DNA of 64,000 nt, from assembly GCF_003688495.1 (NCBI RefSeq), contig NZ_REFH01000013.1, forward strand, positions 1-64,000, in the 5' to 3' direction. Below the pieces are notes generated by a model. That model did not search any database. It was given only the letters and a program-made list of their open reading frames with translations, and was not told the DNA's origin. Positions 16,410 through 25,579 of this stretch are shown piece after piece (position 1 is the stretch's first letter; every line of letters starts with the position of its first letter). Source of the stretch: Flavobacterium weaverense. GTDB taxonomy: Bacteria > Bacteroidota > Bacteroidia > Flavobacteriales > Flavobacteriaceae. The translations under genes and the position numbers were made by a program.

Positions 16410-17306
16410 TTACAAATCCATAAATACATCTTCGATCGTAATATTCGCCTTTTTAATCTCTATTTCGGTATGATTTTTATCTTCCAGATATTTCCTGAGA
16501 TTAGTACTGTCAAAATCACTATTCTTATCTATATAATGAATGTATTCTCCAAAAGCGTAAACACTATAATGACTAGCATAATTTTTTAAATCATGTATTA
16601 ATGAATGCGTATTTCTTGTGGAAACATCATAAATAATTTTTTCGTAATTTTTTATAATATTCTCAGGCGAATCTATTTTTAAAATTTTTCCATTTTGAAT
16701 CAAGGCAATTCGATCACAAAGCGACGTCTCATCCATATAAGGCGTTGATACTAAAATAGTAATTCCTTTTTGCTGTAATCGCTTTAACATCTCCCAAAAT
16801 TCTTTTCTAGAAATAGGATCCACTCCAGTTGTAGGTTCGTCGAGGAACAATACTCTTGGAGCATGAATTAATGCACAGCATAAAGCTAATTTTTGCTTCA
16901 TTCCACCTGACAATGCTCCAGCTCTTCGATTTTTAAATGGTTCTATTTGAACGTAAATATCTTTTATCAAGTCGTAATTTGCGTCGATAGTTGTTCCAAA
17001 AATAGTAGCGAAAAAAGTTAGATTTTCTTCAACTGTCAAATCTTGATATAGAGAAAATTTGCCAGGCATGTAGCCTACAGAATTTCTAATTGATTTAAAG
17101 TCCTTTGCAACATCAAAACCAGAGACGGAGGCATTTCCTTCATTTGCAATTAAGAGCGTGGTTAATATGCGGAAAATAGTTGTTTTTCCTGCTCCGTCAG
17201 GACCTATTAAACCAAATAATTCTCCTTCTTCCACGTTGAAAGAAACAGCATCAATGGCTTTAACAGCTTTGTATGATTTTGATATGTTATGAACTATAAT
17301 ACTCAT
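16410..17306 (-). CDS. ABC transporter ATP-binding protein (YbhF N-terminal-half-like)
   Basis: 298 residues. Walker A GPDGAGKTT (the GPDG form typical of the first YbhF domain), signature LSGGMKQKLALC, Walker B VLFLDEPTTGVDP, and the MDE motif at STPYMDETSLCDR, where the usual switch His is replaced (TPY instead of THY). A C-terminal ~75-residue regulatory extension follows the ABC domain. Its start codon abuts the cupin gene stop (shared base 17306), so they are translationally coupled. It pairs with the next gene as an asymmetric ATPase dimer. Confidence 0.9.
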   Translation of the reverse strand: MSIIVHNISKSYKAVKAIDAVSFNVEEGELFGLIGPDGAGKTTIFRILTTLLIANEGNASVSGFDVAKDFKSIRNSVGYMPGKFSLYQDLTVEENLTFFATIFGTTIDANYDLIKDIYVQIEPFKNRRAGALSGGMKQKLALCCALIHAPRVLFLDEPTTGVDPISRKEFWEMLKRLQQKGITILVSTPYMDETSLCDRIALIQNGKILKIDSPENIIKNYEKIIYDVSTRNTHSLIHDLKNYASHYSVYAFGEYIHYIDKNSDFDSTNLRKYLEDKNHTEIEIKKANITIEDVFMDL

Positions 17307-17671
17307 TACTTTATCAATAGAAAATTGCTGTTTTCATACGCATCCACCCAGTGCTTAATATTTGGCTCAATTTTTACGTAATCACCTGATTTTAATGACA
17401 ATTTTCTGCCGCTTTCATCTCCGTAGTTACCGCTCCCTGATACACAAACTAAAAGTGCTGGAACTTTAGTTACATGTTCTGCTAATTGCTTTCCTTTTTC
17501 TATTTGTAGAGACATCACTTTATTTTCTGATGGAGCAAATAGAAGCGCAGTTTGTACGTCTTTCTGTTCCGTATGCAAATCTTTTAAATTCATTGTTCTT
17601 ACAGGCTCTACAGGAACTGATTTACAACTGAATAATGCGAAGATTGATAGTAATACGATTGTTTTTTTCAT
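17306..17671 (-). CDS. Small cupin-like lipoprotein inside the efflux operon
   Basis: 121 residues. A lipoprotein signal (MKKTIVLLSIFALFSC, lipidation at Cys16) precedes a small beta-rich domain resembling a single cupin: LQIEKGKQLAEHV, then SGDYVKIEPNIKHWVDA, which carry the two half-motifs with a likely metal His in each. It lies between the HlyD gene and the first ATPase, with a one-base overlap to the latter, so it is part of the operon. Such a protein is not part of standard YbhFSR systems. A periplasmic or membrane-surface ligand-binding role is inferred only from fold and place. Confidence 0.7.
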   Translation of the reverse strand: MKKTIVLLSIFALFSCKSVPVEPVRTMNLKDLHTEQKDVQTALLFAPSENKVMSLQIEKGKQLAEHVTKVPALLVCVSGSGNYGDESGRKLSLKSGDYVKIEPNIKHWVDAYENSNFLLIK

Positions 17672-17698
17672 GATATTAAATTTTATTATTTGTCTTTT

Positions 17699-18577
17699 TT
17701 ATTTGATCCACATTTCAGCTGGCATTCCTATTTTTAGGCTTCCATCATTTTTTACTTTGACCTTGACGGCGTAAACTAAATTTATTCTTTCTTCTTTAGT
17801 TTGTATAATTTTAGGCGTAAATTCTGCTTGTGACGCAATCCAAGAAATAGTTCCTTTAAAAGATTTCATTTCATTTACTGCATCAATTTTTATTGCTACT
17901 TCTTGCCCTATTTTTATTTGCGGTAGCTGAGTTTCGCTAACAAATATGCGCAAAGTCATGTCTGAAATGTTGGCAATTTTATATAATGGTTTTCCAAAAG
18001 CGGTTACTTCGCCAGATTCAGCGTATTTGGACAATATGGTGCCCGGAATTGGATTTATAATTTTACTCTTTTGAATTTGGTCGTTTATTTTCTCAATTTG
18101 GACATCGATAGATTTTAAATCGCTAATTATTGGCGCATTTTGAGTGCCAACAGCATTTACCTGAGCCTCAATTACAGCTACTTTTCCATCTATCTCATCA
18201 ACTTGACGCTTCGTCGCAGCGTTCTCATCATACATGCCTCTTATTCTCTCTTTCTCTAATTTTACAGTTTTAAGTTGTTGTAGCAGAACACTTTTTTGAG
18301 ATAACACATTTGCTGATTTTGATGAGACTGTATTTTTGGAAGCAAGTAATTGCTGCTTTGTTAAATGAAGTTGGATGGTATCAATTAAACCAACTTGTTT
18401 TTTTGCTTCTACGAGATCGCCTTCTTGGATGTCAAGAAACTCTATTTTCCCATTCGCTTCCGCAGAAACTGTAACTTCTGTGGCTTCAAAATTGCCGTAA
18501 CCATCCGCTTTTTCACTATTTTTGCTACAGGAAAATAATCCTATTGCGAGTGCTATTATTAAACTGATATTTTTCAT
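17699..18577 (-). CDS. HlyD/MFP-family periplasmic adaptor, lipoprotein
   Basis: 292 residues. Signal peptide with lipobox LFSC (Cys17), a biotinyl-lipoyl half-motif (GKIEFLDIQEGDLVEA), a helical hairpin (~70-155; coiled coil with QLKTVKLEKERIRG), the second lipoyl half (SKIINPIPGTILSKYAESGE) and a beta-barrel domain. Links an inner-membrane ABC exporter to an outer-membrane TolC channel; YbhG is the E. coli counterpart. It lies 25 bp downstream of the TolC-family gene. Confidence 0.9.
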   Translation of the reverse strand: MKNISLIIALAIGLFSCSKNSEKADGYGNFEATEVTVSAEANGKIEFLDIQEGDLVEAKKQVGLIDTIQLHLTKQQLLASKNTVSSKSANVLSQKSVLLQQLKTVKLEKERIRGMYDENAATKRQVDEIDGKVAVIEAQVNAVGTQNAPIISDLKSIDVQIEKINDQIQKSKIINPIPGTILSKYAESGEVTAFGKPLYKIANISDMTLRIFVSETQLPQIKIGQEVAIKIDAVNEMKSFKGTISWIASQAEFTPKIIQTKEERINLVYAVKVKVKNDGSLKIGMPAEMWIK

Positions 18578-18602
18578 TTATAAATATGTATTTGCTACTT
18601 TC

Positions 18603-19853
18603 TTAATTTCCTTTAATGAGTTCAAAGTTTGATTTGGCTGCAGCCAATTGTACTTCATGTGTTTTCAGAAAACTTTTTGCCTCGAATAAATTAGTTAATT
18701 CCGTAAGGTATTCTGATGTGGTAATTACTCCATTTTTCATCTGAGCATTTGCTGATTTGACTATTTTTTCTCGAACTTCAATTACTTCCTCATCCGTTTT
18801 AAGTAATTCAATAGTTTTATTAATTTCTGATTGCATTTCTTGTAATTGCATTTTTGTATTTAATTCGAATGTTTCTCTCTCTGACAGGACAATTTCTTTA
18901 GCGATTTGAATAACTTTTTGATCCGTTTTGTTTTTTCCCCAATCAAAAACATTCCAATTTGCTTTTAATCCTACTACATAAAAAGGTTGAAACGTATTAT
19001 CCAACATGTTTAAACCTGGATTTCCATAACCTGCTTGACCGAATGCGTTTATTCTTGGCAGAACTGATTTCGCTATTGAATTTTTCGAAAATTCTAATTG
19101 TTCATTTTGTAATTCGAAAAATTCAAGCTCCGGTCTAATATTGTTACTGGTAGTCGCAGAAATTTGTGGTTGTACAAATGTTGTTTGTAAATCTATATTT
19201 GAAAAAGTTAGCTCAGAAAGGTTTTTTATCATCTTTTCATTTTCAAACTTTATTTCCGTTAATTGCTGTTTGATCTTTAACGTTTCCGCTTCTAAGATTA
19301 ATTCAGACGCAGGGAGAATAGCACCAAATTTCACTCCTGATTTTACTTCTTTAACTTTCGATAATAGCAATTCATTTTTCGAAATTAATAACGACTTTTT
19401 TTCTTGAAGTAGTAAAACAGCAAAGTAATATTGATTGATTCGGCTTTTCAATTGATAGAGCGTGATCTCAATTTGTTGCTGTTGTGTTTTAATTTGTGAC
19501 TCTTTTAGTTTTGAATTTGCATCAATGATTCCACCATTATAAATTAATTGATTGATATCTAATGTGGCTCTGTACTGATCTTTATTTATCGGAGTTAAAT
19601 TAGGCATCGACAAAGGAAAACCTATAACATCAGATTGATACGTGGCTTGCGCATTAAGGTCAATTTTTGGAAGTTTTCCTTTGCTTATACTCTCTGTTTC
19701 AAATTTTGATTTTTGATCTAATAGAGTTGTTTGCTTTGCTATTGGATAATTTTTTGCCGCCATTGTATAGCAGTCCTGCAAAGTCAAGATGTTTTGTGAG
19801 CTCGAAAGCAGTGGTAGCAGAAATAGAAATACTATTATTAACTTCTTTTTCAT
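18603..19853 (-). CDS. TolC-family outer-membrane efflux protein
   Basis: 416 residues. Sec signal peptide (MKKKLIIVFLFLLPLLSSSQ) then two OEP repeats of long amphipathic helices, starting LTLQDCYTMAAKNYPI and, in the second repeat, NVFDWGKNKTDQKVIQ. This forms the trimeric outer-membrane duct for the operon's exporter. It starts three bases after the TetR stop, so it is directly downstream and co-transcribed with the regulator. Confidence 0.9.
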   Translation of the reverse strand: MKKKLIIVFLFLLPLLSSSQNILTLQDCYTMAAKNYPIAKQTTLLDQKSKFETESISKGKLPKIDLNAQATYQSDVIGFPLSMPNLTPINKDQYRATLDINQLIYNGGIIDANSKLKESQIKTQQQQIEITLYQLKSRINQYYFAVLLLQEKKSLLISKNELLLSKVKEVKSGVKFGAILPASELILEAETLKIKQQLTEIKFENEKMIKNLSELTFSNIDLQTTFVQPQISATTSNNIRPELEFFELQNEQLEFSKNSIAKSVLPRINAFGQAGYGNPGLNMLDNTFQPFYVVGLKANWNVFDWGKNKTDQKVIQIAKEIVLSERETFELNTKMQLQEMQSEINKTIELLKTDEEVIEVREKIVKSANAQMKNGVITTSEYLTELTNLFEAKSFLKTHEVQLAAAKSNFELIKGN

Positions 19854-19856
19854 CTT

Positions 19857-20468
19857 CTAAATTTTTATCGCGTCAATTATAAATGTTGCCACTTCAGTTT
19901 TGCGTTTCTGTACTATTCGATCATATTCTTTTTTATCTGTATTAGTTAAAGCCATTAATAACGGTTTACCTATAAAAGGAAAAACATTCATTGAAATTAT
20001 ATTAATAAATAATTGTTCCGCTTCTATAGGTTTAATAACTCCATTTTTAATTGCGTCGTTTACCTGAGTTTTAAAAGTATCAATGGTGGGAAAGTTTTTT
20101 TGCTCCCGTAATTTTAAAACGAATTCTGGATTTTTATTTAATTCTTGAATAACAAAATTGGGTAAATACGGATGCTTAATAACAAACGAAATATAACTAT
20201 TAGTAAAGTTCCTTATTTTTTCGAATAAATCGCTGTCATCATTAAGCACGCTATTAAGCTGAGGAGCGAGTAGGGAAAATGCATTTTTAAATACGGCTTC
20301 AAAAAGGAGTTGTTTACTTCGATAGTAATAGTGTAGGAGGGCTTTATTAATTTTGGCTTTATCTGCAATTTCTTGCATTCTAGCACCATCCATTCCTTTT
20401 TGCTGAAATATTTCTTTAGCAGCATTAAGTATTTCTATTTCCGTATTTTCTGATTTCTCCTTAGTCAT
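19857..20468 (-). CDS. TetR-family regulator of the efflux operon
   Basis: 203 residues. N-terminal helix-turn-helix (MQEIADKAKINKALLHYYY, ~31-49) and a C-terminal ligand-binding domain of the TetR_C type (~80-200). It is the first gene of the operon, as CecR is in E. coli. A perfect inverted repeat just upstream (20487-20502) is a likely autoregulatory operator. The inducer is unknown. Confidence 0.9.
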   Translation of the reverse strand: MTKEKSENTEIEILNAAKEIFQQKGMDGARMQEIADKAKINKALLHYYYRSKQLLFEAVFKNAFSLLAPQLNSVLNDDSDLFEKIRNFTNSYISFVIKHPYLPNFVIQELNKNPEFVLKLREQKNFPTIDTFKTQVNDAIKNGVIKPIEAEQLFINIISMNVFPFIGKPLLMALTNTDKKEYDRIVQKRKTEVATFIIDAIKI

Positions 20469-20486
20469 ATGATTTAATTATATGGT

Positions 20487-20502
20487 TTAACCATTCGGTT
20501 AA
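20487..20502 (-). promoter_or_regulatory. Probable TetR operator
   Basis: Perfect inverted repeat TTAACC-ATTC-GGTTAA, 19 bp upstream of the TetR start codon. TetR repressors commonly bind such short palindromes over their own promoter. Confidence 0.6.
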
Positions 20503-20513
20503 CAAATGTAGAT

Positions 20514-20541
20514 AAAAAAAACCATCAAATGACGGTTTCTT
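20514..20541 (-). terminator. Terminator of the GH130 gene
   Basis: On the minus strand: stem AAACCGTCA / TGATGGTTT followed by a T-rich tail, about 100 bp after the GH130 stop and just before the TetR promoter. Confidence 0.65.
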
Positions 20542-20638
20542 TCTTTTATATATTTCTTTAGAAAATAGAGCTTTCCAGCAGTTTCGCTGAATTAAAGTTT
20601 ATAAAATAAAATTGGGTCAATGTAACTTCTATAAAATC

Positions 20639-22105
20639 TTACTTACTATTCTTTAAAGCTGTTAGCAATTCGGCAAGTTCAACAACTCCGTAAGTCGAGG
20701 AATAGTCTGATACTGCATAAGGTAAGATAAGGTTATTGTTGTGAATAATTGATCCACAAGAGTAAACAACATTAGGAACATATCCTTCGCGCTCATCTTC
20801 AAGAGGAGATAATAAAGGCTCTTTAAGACGCCCAATTTCAATTGAAGGATTATCCAAGTCAAATAGTGAGGCACCTATGCAATATCGTCTCATAGCACCG
20901 ACACCGTGCGTGATAACTAGCCAACCTTCAGTAGTCCATAGTGGTGAACCACAGTTTCCAATTTGCGTAAATTCCCAGCAGTATTTGGGCTCTTGAAGTA
21001 ATACAGGATTATTCCATTGTGTTGGTCTATCCGAATACATCAAATAATTATTGACACCATCAATTCGCGAAAGCATTGCGTATTTCCCTTTAATTTTTCG
21101 AGGAAATAATGCTAAGTTTTTATTTTTAGCTCCTGTTCCATAAAGCGGCATTACTCTAAAAGAGTAAAAGTCTTCAGTAGAAATAAGTTTAGGTAAAATT
21201 ACGTGGCCATTGTATGCAGTATACGTTGCCATTACTTTTACTGTGTTGTCATCATCTGTAAAACGAACGAAACGTGCATCCTCTATACCGCGACTTTCTG
21301 AATCTGATACTGGAAAAATAACGCGTTCCGTTAAATCAGAATCGTGCTTGAATTGGATGTCATAAAAAGAATCTGATAACCAAATTATTTCTTCTAGCGC
21401 AGTTTTTCTATTATGACCAATTAATGGATCTCTTAGTGCATTATTTAGTAAATCATGTAAAACTGAGTATTCAAATTCCTCAGGCAAATTTTGCATAATG
21501 TCGTGTGAATATTTTTGAGGAATATTCATTTCAACAAGCTTGTTGAGAAAACGTTCTTTGTTATACAAAGTTTTGTGTTGGATTTCAGCCTTATCTATAT
21601 GATTTCCAATTTTCATTACTCGGAGATCGTTATTCTTGTCTAAAATTCCCCTTCTAAAAACGATGGAAGAAATATGCCCTTCACCGGTTGCCCGGAAAGA
21701 AATTATTACTCGCGTTTCACCTTCTTCTAAATCAGATTGGTCCAAATCCTCGACAATTGAAGGATTAAAAAATGCTGCCGATTCTATTGCGTACTCCATA
21801 GTGCAATAGGAACCAATTAACATTTTACGTTCATCAGTCAATTCGTTATAGTTAATCTGCATTCCTTCGATAATACCTCTTATTTTTTCACAATGGGAGA
21901 AAAATATTTTAGAAATGTTTCGATGTCTTCTCGCAAATTCCCTTAACGTATGTTCTAGACTTACTGCGACTTGCTTTTCATCTAACATCATAATGCGACT
22001 CACTAAATTTTGCGTACGTTCATCACCATTCATAAAATATCTCGCAACTACTCTTTTAGCATCTGGATAAAAAACTGTATTTTTTCTTATTACGGGAACT
22101 CGCAT
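20639..22105 (-). CDS. GH130-family glycoside phosphorylase (beta-mannoside type)
   Basis: 488 residues. The five-bladed propeller of GH130 is indicated by SRGIEDARFVRF, which contains the catalytic Asp of the family, and by GNCGSPLWTTEGWLVITHGV and EGYVPNVVYSCG. GH130 enzymes phosphorolyse beta-mannosides to mannose 1-phosphate, though hydrolases exist. The ~170-residue N-terminal part before the propeller is longer than in the ~330-390-residue members and suits the larger subfamily. No signal peptide: cytoplasmic. It is divergent from a glycosyltransferase gene, a pairing that suggests turnover of an intracellular or storage mannoside. The substrate is unproven. Confidence 0.85.
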   Translation of the reverse strand: MRVPVIRKNTVFYPDAKRVVARYFMNGDERTQNLVSRIMMLDEKQVAVSLEHTLREFARRHRNISKIFFSHCEKIRGIIEGMQINYNELTDERKMLIGSYCTMEYAIESAAFFNPSIVEDLDQSDLEEGETRVIISFRATGEGHISSIVFRRGILDKNNDLRVMKIGNHIDKAEIQHKTLYNKERFLNKLVEMNIPQKYSHDIMQNLPEEFEYSVLHDLLNNALRDPLIGHNRKTALEEIIWLSDSFYDIQFKHDSDLTERVIFPVSDSESRGIEDARFVRFTDDDNTVKVMATYTAYNGHVILPKLISTEDFYSFRVMPLYGTGAKNKNLALFPRKIKGKYAMLSRIDGVNNYLMYSDRPTQWNNPVLLQEPKYCWEFTQIGNCGSPLWTTEGWLVITHGVGAMRRYCIGASLFDLDNPSIEIGRLKEPLLSPLEDEREGYVPNVVYSCGSIIHNNNLILPYAVSDYSSTYGVVELAELLTALKNSK

Positions 22106-22725
22106 AAAATGTATTTTAATTAATAATATGATTGGGGTTTATTACAATTTCGGTGATTGTTTTTCGCTTGAATGATGCGAACTTTTGTTTTATTAAATTT
22201 ATTAGAAATAACTACTAAGAACTTTTCTATTGCAAATCACCTTGCAATTTTTTTAAGTTAATTGATGCCTTATGTATTACAACTTATGCTTAAGTCTATA
22301 AAAAATTATTAATTCATTCACACTTTTTTAAAGAGTTAGATAGCATTACTGAATTAGTATTAATTACTATTACTCTAAATCATTTACTATTTAATAGCAA
22401 CTTATAAATGGTACTAACTCAAAGCTACAAAAAAATAGTATAAAATTATTCCCATGTTACAATTTTCATTCTTTTTAAGTTTTGTTTAAGACAAATATGT
22501 AAATAGTATAAGGATTTGAAATAATTGTATAACTAGCAATCAGTGAACTATTTATAGCTTTACAATACATTTAAAAACAATTTTTTTAATTTATTTTTAT
22601 TGATTTAGAAATAAAAATAAAAAAAGATTTGACTACATATTTATTGTTTTAAAATATGATAATAAAATTGATTCGATGTTTGATTAAACGAAGAACACGG
22701 GTGTCAGGTTGCTGAAGTAGCTGTA
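22106..22725. other. Long divergent intergenic region between GH130 and the GT locus
   Basis: About 620 AT-rich bases. An inverted repeat ATTGCAA-N6-TTGCAAT at 22229-22248, followed by T7, is the only symmetric element seen and could be an operator. A TTTG at 22678-22681 is a weak -7 candidate for the plus-strand genes. From 22690 the sequence turns notably GC-rich. Confidence 0.5.
22229..22248. promoter_or_regulatory. Inverted repeat, possible operator
   Basis: Perfect ATTGCAA / TTGCAAT with a 6-base spacer. It lies ~125 bp upstream of the GH130 start. It is followed by T7 on the plus strand but no plus-strand gene precedes it, so an operator is more likely than a terminator. Confidence 0.35.
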
Positions 22726-22902
22726 ATGGCGCATGTCCTTTCCATCCGTTCGGGCATGTACAAAAAGCTTACGTCTCTATTAATTAAGGGGAATCAGTCA
22801 CACAGCAATAAAACAAGCATCAATCAATTTTTACAATATCCAACTGATTTAGATAGTAATCTAATATTAGACGATGTAAATAGAAGTACCGTATTAATAT
22901 AA
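22726..22902 (+). CDS. Small hypothetical protein upstream of the GT4 gene
   Basis: 58 residues, not recognised: it begins MAHVLSIRSGMYKKLTSLL and ends VNRSTVLI, with a basic N-terminal half and an acidic C-terminal half (PTDLDSNLILDD). It ends 13 bp before the glycosyltransferase start, so the two would be co-transcribed. The same frame is open back to 22684 (EEHGCQVAEVAV) but without a start codon. The first ~60 bases and the sequence just before are far richer in G+C than the surroundings. The RNA can also form a 7-bp helix there, so a structured leader is the alternative. Confidence 0.45.
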   Translation: MAHVLSIRSGMYKKLTSLLIKGNQSHSNKTSINQFLQYPTDLDSNLILDDVNRSTVLI

Positions 22903-22915
22903 TTTTCCAATACAG

Positions 22916-25297
22916 ATGAAAACGCTCTCAAAAAATTCAAAAATAGTTTTTCTTTCTACTTTTCCTCCTACGCATTGTGGTATAGCCACTTTTACGGAGG
23001 ATACTATTAATGCAATTAATAAAATTTATGGGAAAAGTATAATTAGTGAAGTTTGCGAAATAACTATTTCTGGTGAGGCAAGCGCTTCATCTACATATCA
23101 TTTGCCTTCTAAGGAAAAAGAAGCTTATGTAAAAGTTGCTTCTCAAATAAATAGTGATCCTGATGTTAAATTAGTGCACATTCAGCATGAGTTTGGTTTG
23201 TTTGGTGGTCAGTACGGAGATTATATTTTAGATTTTTTGAAGGAGTTAAAAAAACCAGTAGCATACACTTTTCATACTGTGCTTCCTAATCCTAAGCCTG
23301 ATTTAAAGGCAGTTGTACAATTGCTTTGCAGTTATTCGAAAGCGATTTTTGTAATGACTAATAAATCAAAAAGCATACTAATAGAGGGTTACAATATCGA
23401 AGAGAATGATATCGCATTAGTCCCTCATGGAACACACTTGGTAGACTATGAGACTACTGAGAAAGCTAAGAAAAAATTTGATTTTGAAGATAGAATCGTT
23501 CTTTCAACTTTTGGATTACTTGGTGAAGGAAAAAGTATCGAAACTGGTTTGAGAGCGCTTCCAAAAATTGTAGAAAAATTTCCAAATGTTCTCTATTTAA
23601 TTTTAGGAAAAACGCATCCCAATACTATTGTCAATAACGTAGACGTTTATAGAAATTCTCTCGAAGCAATAGTAGCAGAATTAAATTTAGAAAACAATGT
23701 TCGATTTGTGAATGAATATCTCGAGGTGAATCAGCTTTTAGATTATTTAAAAGCTACTGATGTGTATTTATTTACATCTAAGGATCCAAATCAGGCGGTT
23801 AGCGGAACATTCTCTTACGCAATGAGTTGTTCTTGCCCAATTGTTGCTAGTAAAATTCCTCATACAATGGAAAGTTTGACTTCTGATGTTGGTATTTTAG
23901 CTGATATTCAAAATGTCGAACAATTTGCAGATGCAACTTTGAAATTATTAAGTGATTCAAGTTTAAGAGATGCAATGTCCATAAATGCTTATGCAAAAAC
24001 TACTAAGACTTCTTGGGAGAACACTGCTATTAAACATATCAACGTGTATCAAAAAATTGCAGAAGGACTTAGCGACATAAAAATTTCATATCCAAAAATA
24101 AAAATGGATCATCAGAAAACGATGACTACCGAAATGGGTATGATTCAATTTTCAAAGATATCAGAACCTGATTTAGATTCAGGCTATACTTTAGATGATA
24201 ACGCTAGAGCATTAATAACTATCTGCAAACATTATCAGTTAAGTGGAGATCGTTCTGATATTCCTTATATGAATACTTATCTTAATTTTATTAGTAGGTG
24301 TCAGTTGGAAAATGGAACATTTATAAATTATGTAGATAAAAACAATACTGTTGAAGATCGTAACAGCAATGAAAACCTGGATGACTCCAATGGTCGGGCG
24401 ATTTGGGCTTTGGGGTATTTTTTAAGATTAAGTGGAAAAACTATTCCATACGACATGACACACAAAGCAAATTCATCTTTAAACTTGGCTATGAACTGTG
24501 TTAGTGAGATGCATTCTCCTCGAGCGATTGGTTTTGCGATTAAAGGTTTTTATCATGCTTATAATGTTGTACCGACAGAGAATTTAAAAAATAAAATTAT
24601 ATTTCTTTCGCACAAGTTACAAGCAATGTATGAACATACAAGTTCTGCAAACTGGAATTGGTTTGAAGATAAATTAACGTATGCTAATAGTATTCTTCCA
24701 GAAGCTTTGTTATTGTCTTTTCTTATTACGGGAGAAGAACGTACAAAAGAGATAGCAGTAGAATCCATGGATTTTTTAATTTCGAAAATGTTCATAGATG
24801 GCCGATTCAAAATTATTAGTAATAATGGTTGGCATGAAAAAGGAGCTATTCCTCATAATTACGGTGAGCAGCCGATAGAAGCAAGTTATATGATGCATGC
24901 TTTAGATATATTTTATAGAGCATTAGGCAAATCAGAGTATAAAAAATATTTAAAAAAAGCGTTTAACTGGTTTTTAGGAGATAATCATTTAAGTCATATT
25001 ATGTACAATCCTATTACCGGAGGTTGCTATGATGGCCTAGAGAAAGAGAATGTAAATTTAAATCAAGGTGCAGAATCAACACTTTGTTATCTATCAGCTA
25101 GATTGCTTATTGAGACGTATACCTCTAGAGCGAAAGGGAATAAGTTATTCAAGGTAAAAACGGACGAGCATTATCATTTCTCCTTATCAAATTTAAAAGA
25201 GAGTAATACTAATGACTGTAAGGAAAACATTCTTCCAGTTCAACTTAATAAAAACTATAAAACGAAATCGGCGAGGAGCTTAATTGTGATTAAATAA
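22916..25297 (+). CDS. GT4-family glycosyltransferase with C-terminal helical-toroid domain
   Basis: 793 residues. Residues ~9-385 are a GT-B, GT4-type transferase: FLSTFPPTHCGIATFTEDT at the start, VPHGTHLVDYE, LLGEGKSIETGLRAL and the donor-site region SGTFSYAMSCSCPIVAS. Residues ~395-760 form a second, helical region with DSGYTLDDNARALITIC, LDDSNGRAIWALGYFLR and GAIPHNYGEQPIEASY, typical of alpha/alpha-toroid glycan-processing folds. The chain is roughly twice a normal GT4. With the divergent GH130 gene it suggests synthesis and phosphorolysis of a mannose-containing glycan. Donor, acceptor and the role of the second domain are unknown. Confidence 0.8.
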   Translation: MKTLSKNSKIVFLSTFPPTHCGIATFTEDTINAINKIYGKSIISEVCEITISGEASASSTYHLPSKEKEAYVKVASQINSDPDVKLVHIQHEFGLFGGQYGDYILDFLKELKKPVAYTFHTVLPNPKPDLKAVVQLLCSYSKAIFVMTNKSKSILIEGYNIEENDIALVPHGTHLVDYETTEKAKKKFDFEDRIVLSTFGLLGEGKSIETGLRALPKIVEKFPNVLYLILGKTHPNTIVNNVDVYRNSLEAIVAELNLENNVRFVNEYLEVNQLLDYLKATDVYLFTSKDPNQAVSGTFSYAMSCSCPIVASKIPHTMESLTSDVGILADIQNVEQFADATLKLLSDSSLRDAMSINAYAKTTKTSWENTAIKHINVYQKIAEGLSDIKISYPKIKMDHQKTMTTEMGMIQFSKISEPDLDSGYTLDDNARALITICKHYQLSGDRSDIPYMNTYLNFISRCQLENGTFINYVDKNNTVEDRNSNENLDDSNGRAIWALGYFLRLSGKTIPYDMTHKANSSLNLAMNCVSEMHSPRAIGFAIKGFYHAYNVVPTENLKNKIIFLSHKLQAMYEHTSSANWNWFEDKLTYANSILPEALLLSFLITGEERTKEIAVESMDFLISKMFIDGRFKIISNNGWHEKGAIPHNYGEQPIEASYMMHALDIFYRALGKSEYKKYLKKAFNWFLGDNHLSHIMYNPITGGCYDGLEKENVNLNQGAESTLCYLSARLLIETYTSRAKGNKLFKVKTDEHYHFSLSNLKESNTNDCKENILPVQLNKNYKTKSARSLIVIK

Positions 25298-25369
25298 TTA
25301 TCGAAGATTTTCAAATTCGAAAATTTTTGATGAACAAGAAATAGTCTAATTGATTGACAAAATTTTATT

Positions 25370-25414
25370 AAAACCCATTAAAAACTAATTAGATAGTTTT
25401 TGATGGGTTTTTTA
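25370..25414 (+). terminator. Terminator of the GT4 operon
   Basis: Stem AAAACCCATTAAAAACTA / AGTTTTTGATGGGTTTT (one mismatch), loop ATTAGAT, then T-rich. About 73 bp after the GT stop. Confidence 0.85.
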
Positions 25415-25579
25415 TTGGAACAATAAGTCTTACTTACTTTTATAATTATAGTAGAGATGGTTGCTGTAGTTGATGAAATATTTCTTACCGATAATAATTA
25501 AACTCTTCAAAGATTTAAGTGCGATTAAAGAGTTTTCTATTCTCGCATTAAATCATAAATGTCGATAGGTACGATAAAA

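Noticed and set aside
22690..22760. Signal recognition particle RNA
   Set aside because: GTCAGG and a nearby GTAGC recall the SRP core, but the 3' strand does not give the AGCAGC side or a long hairpin.
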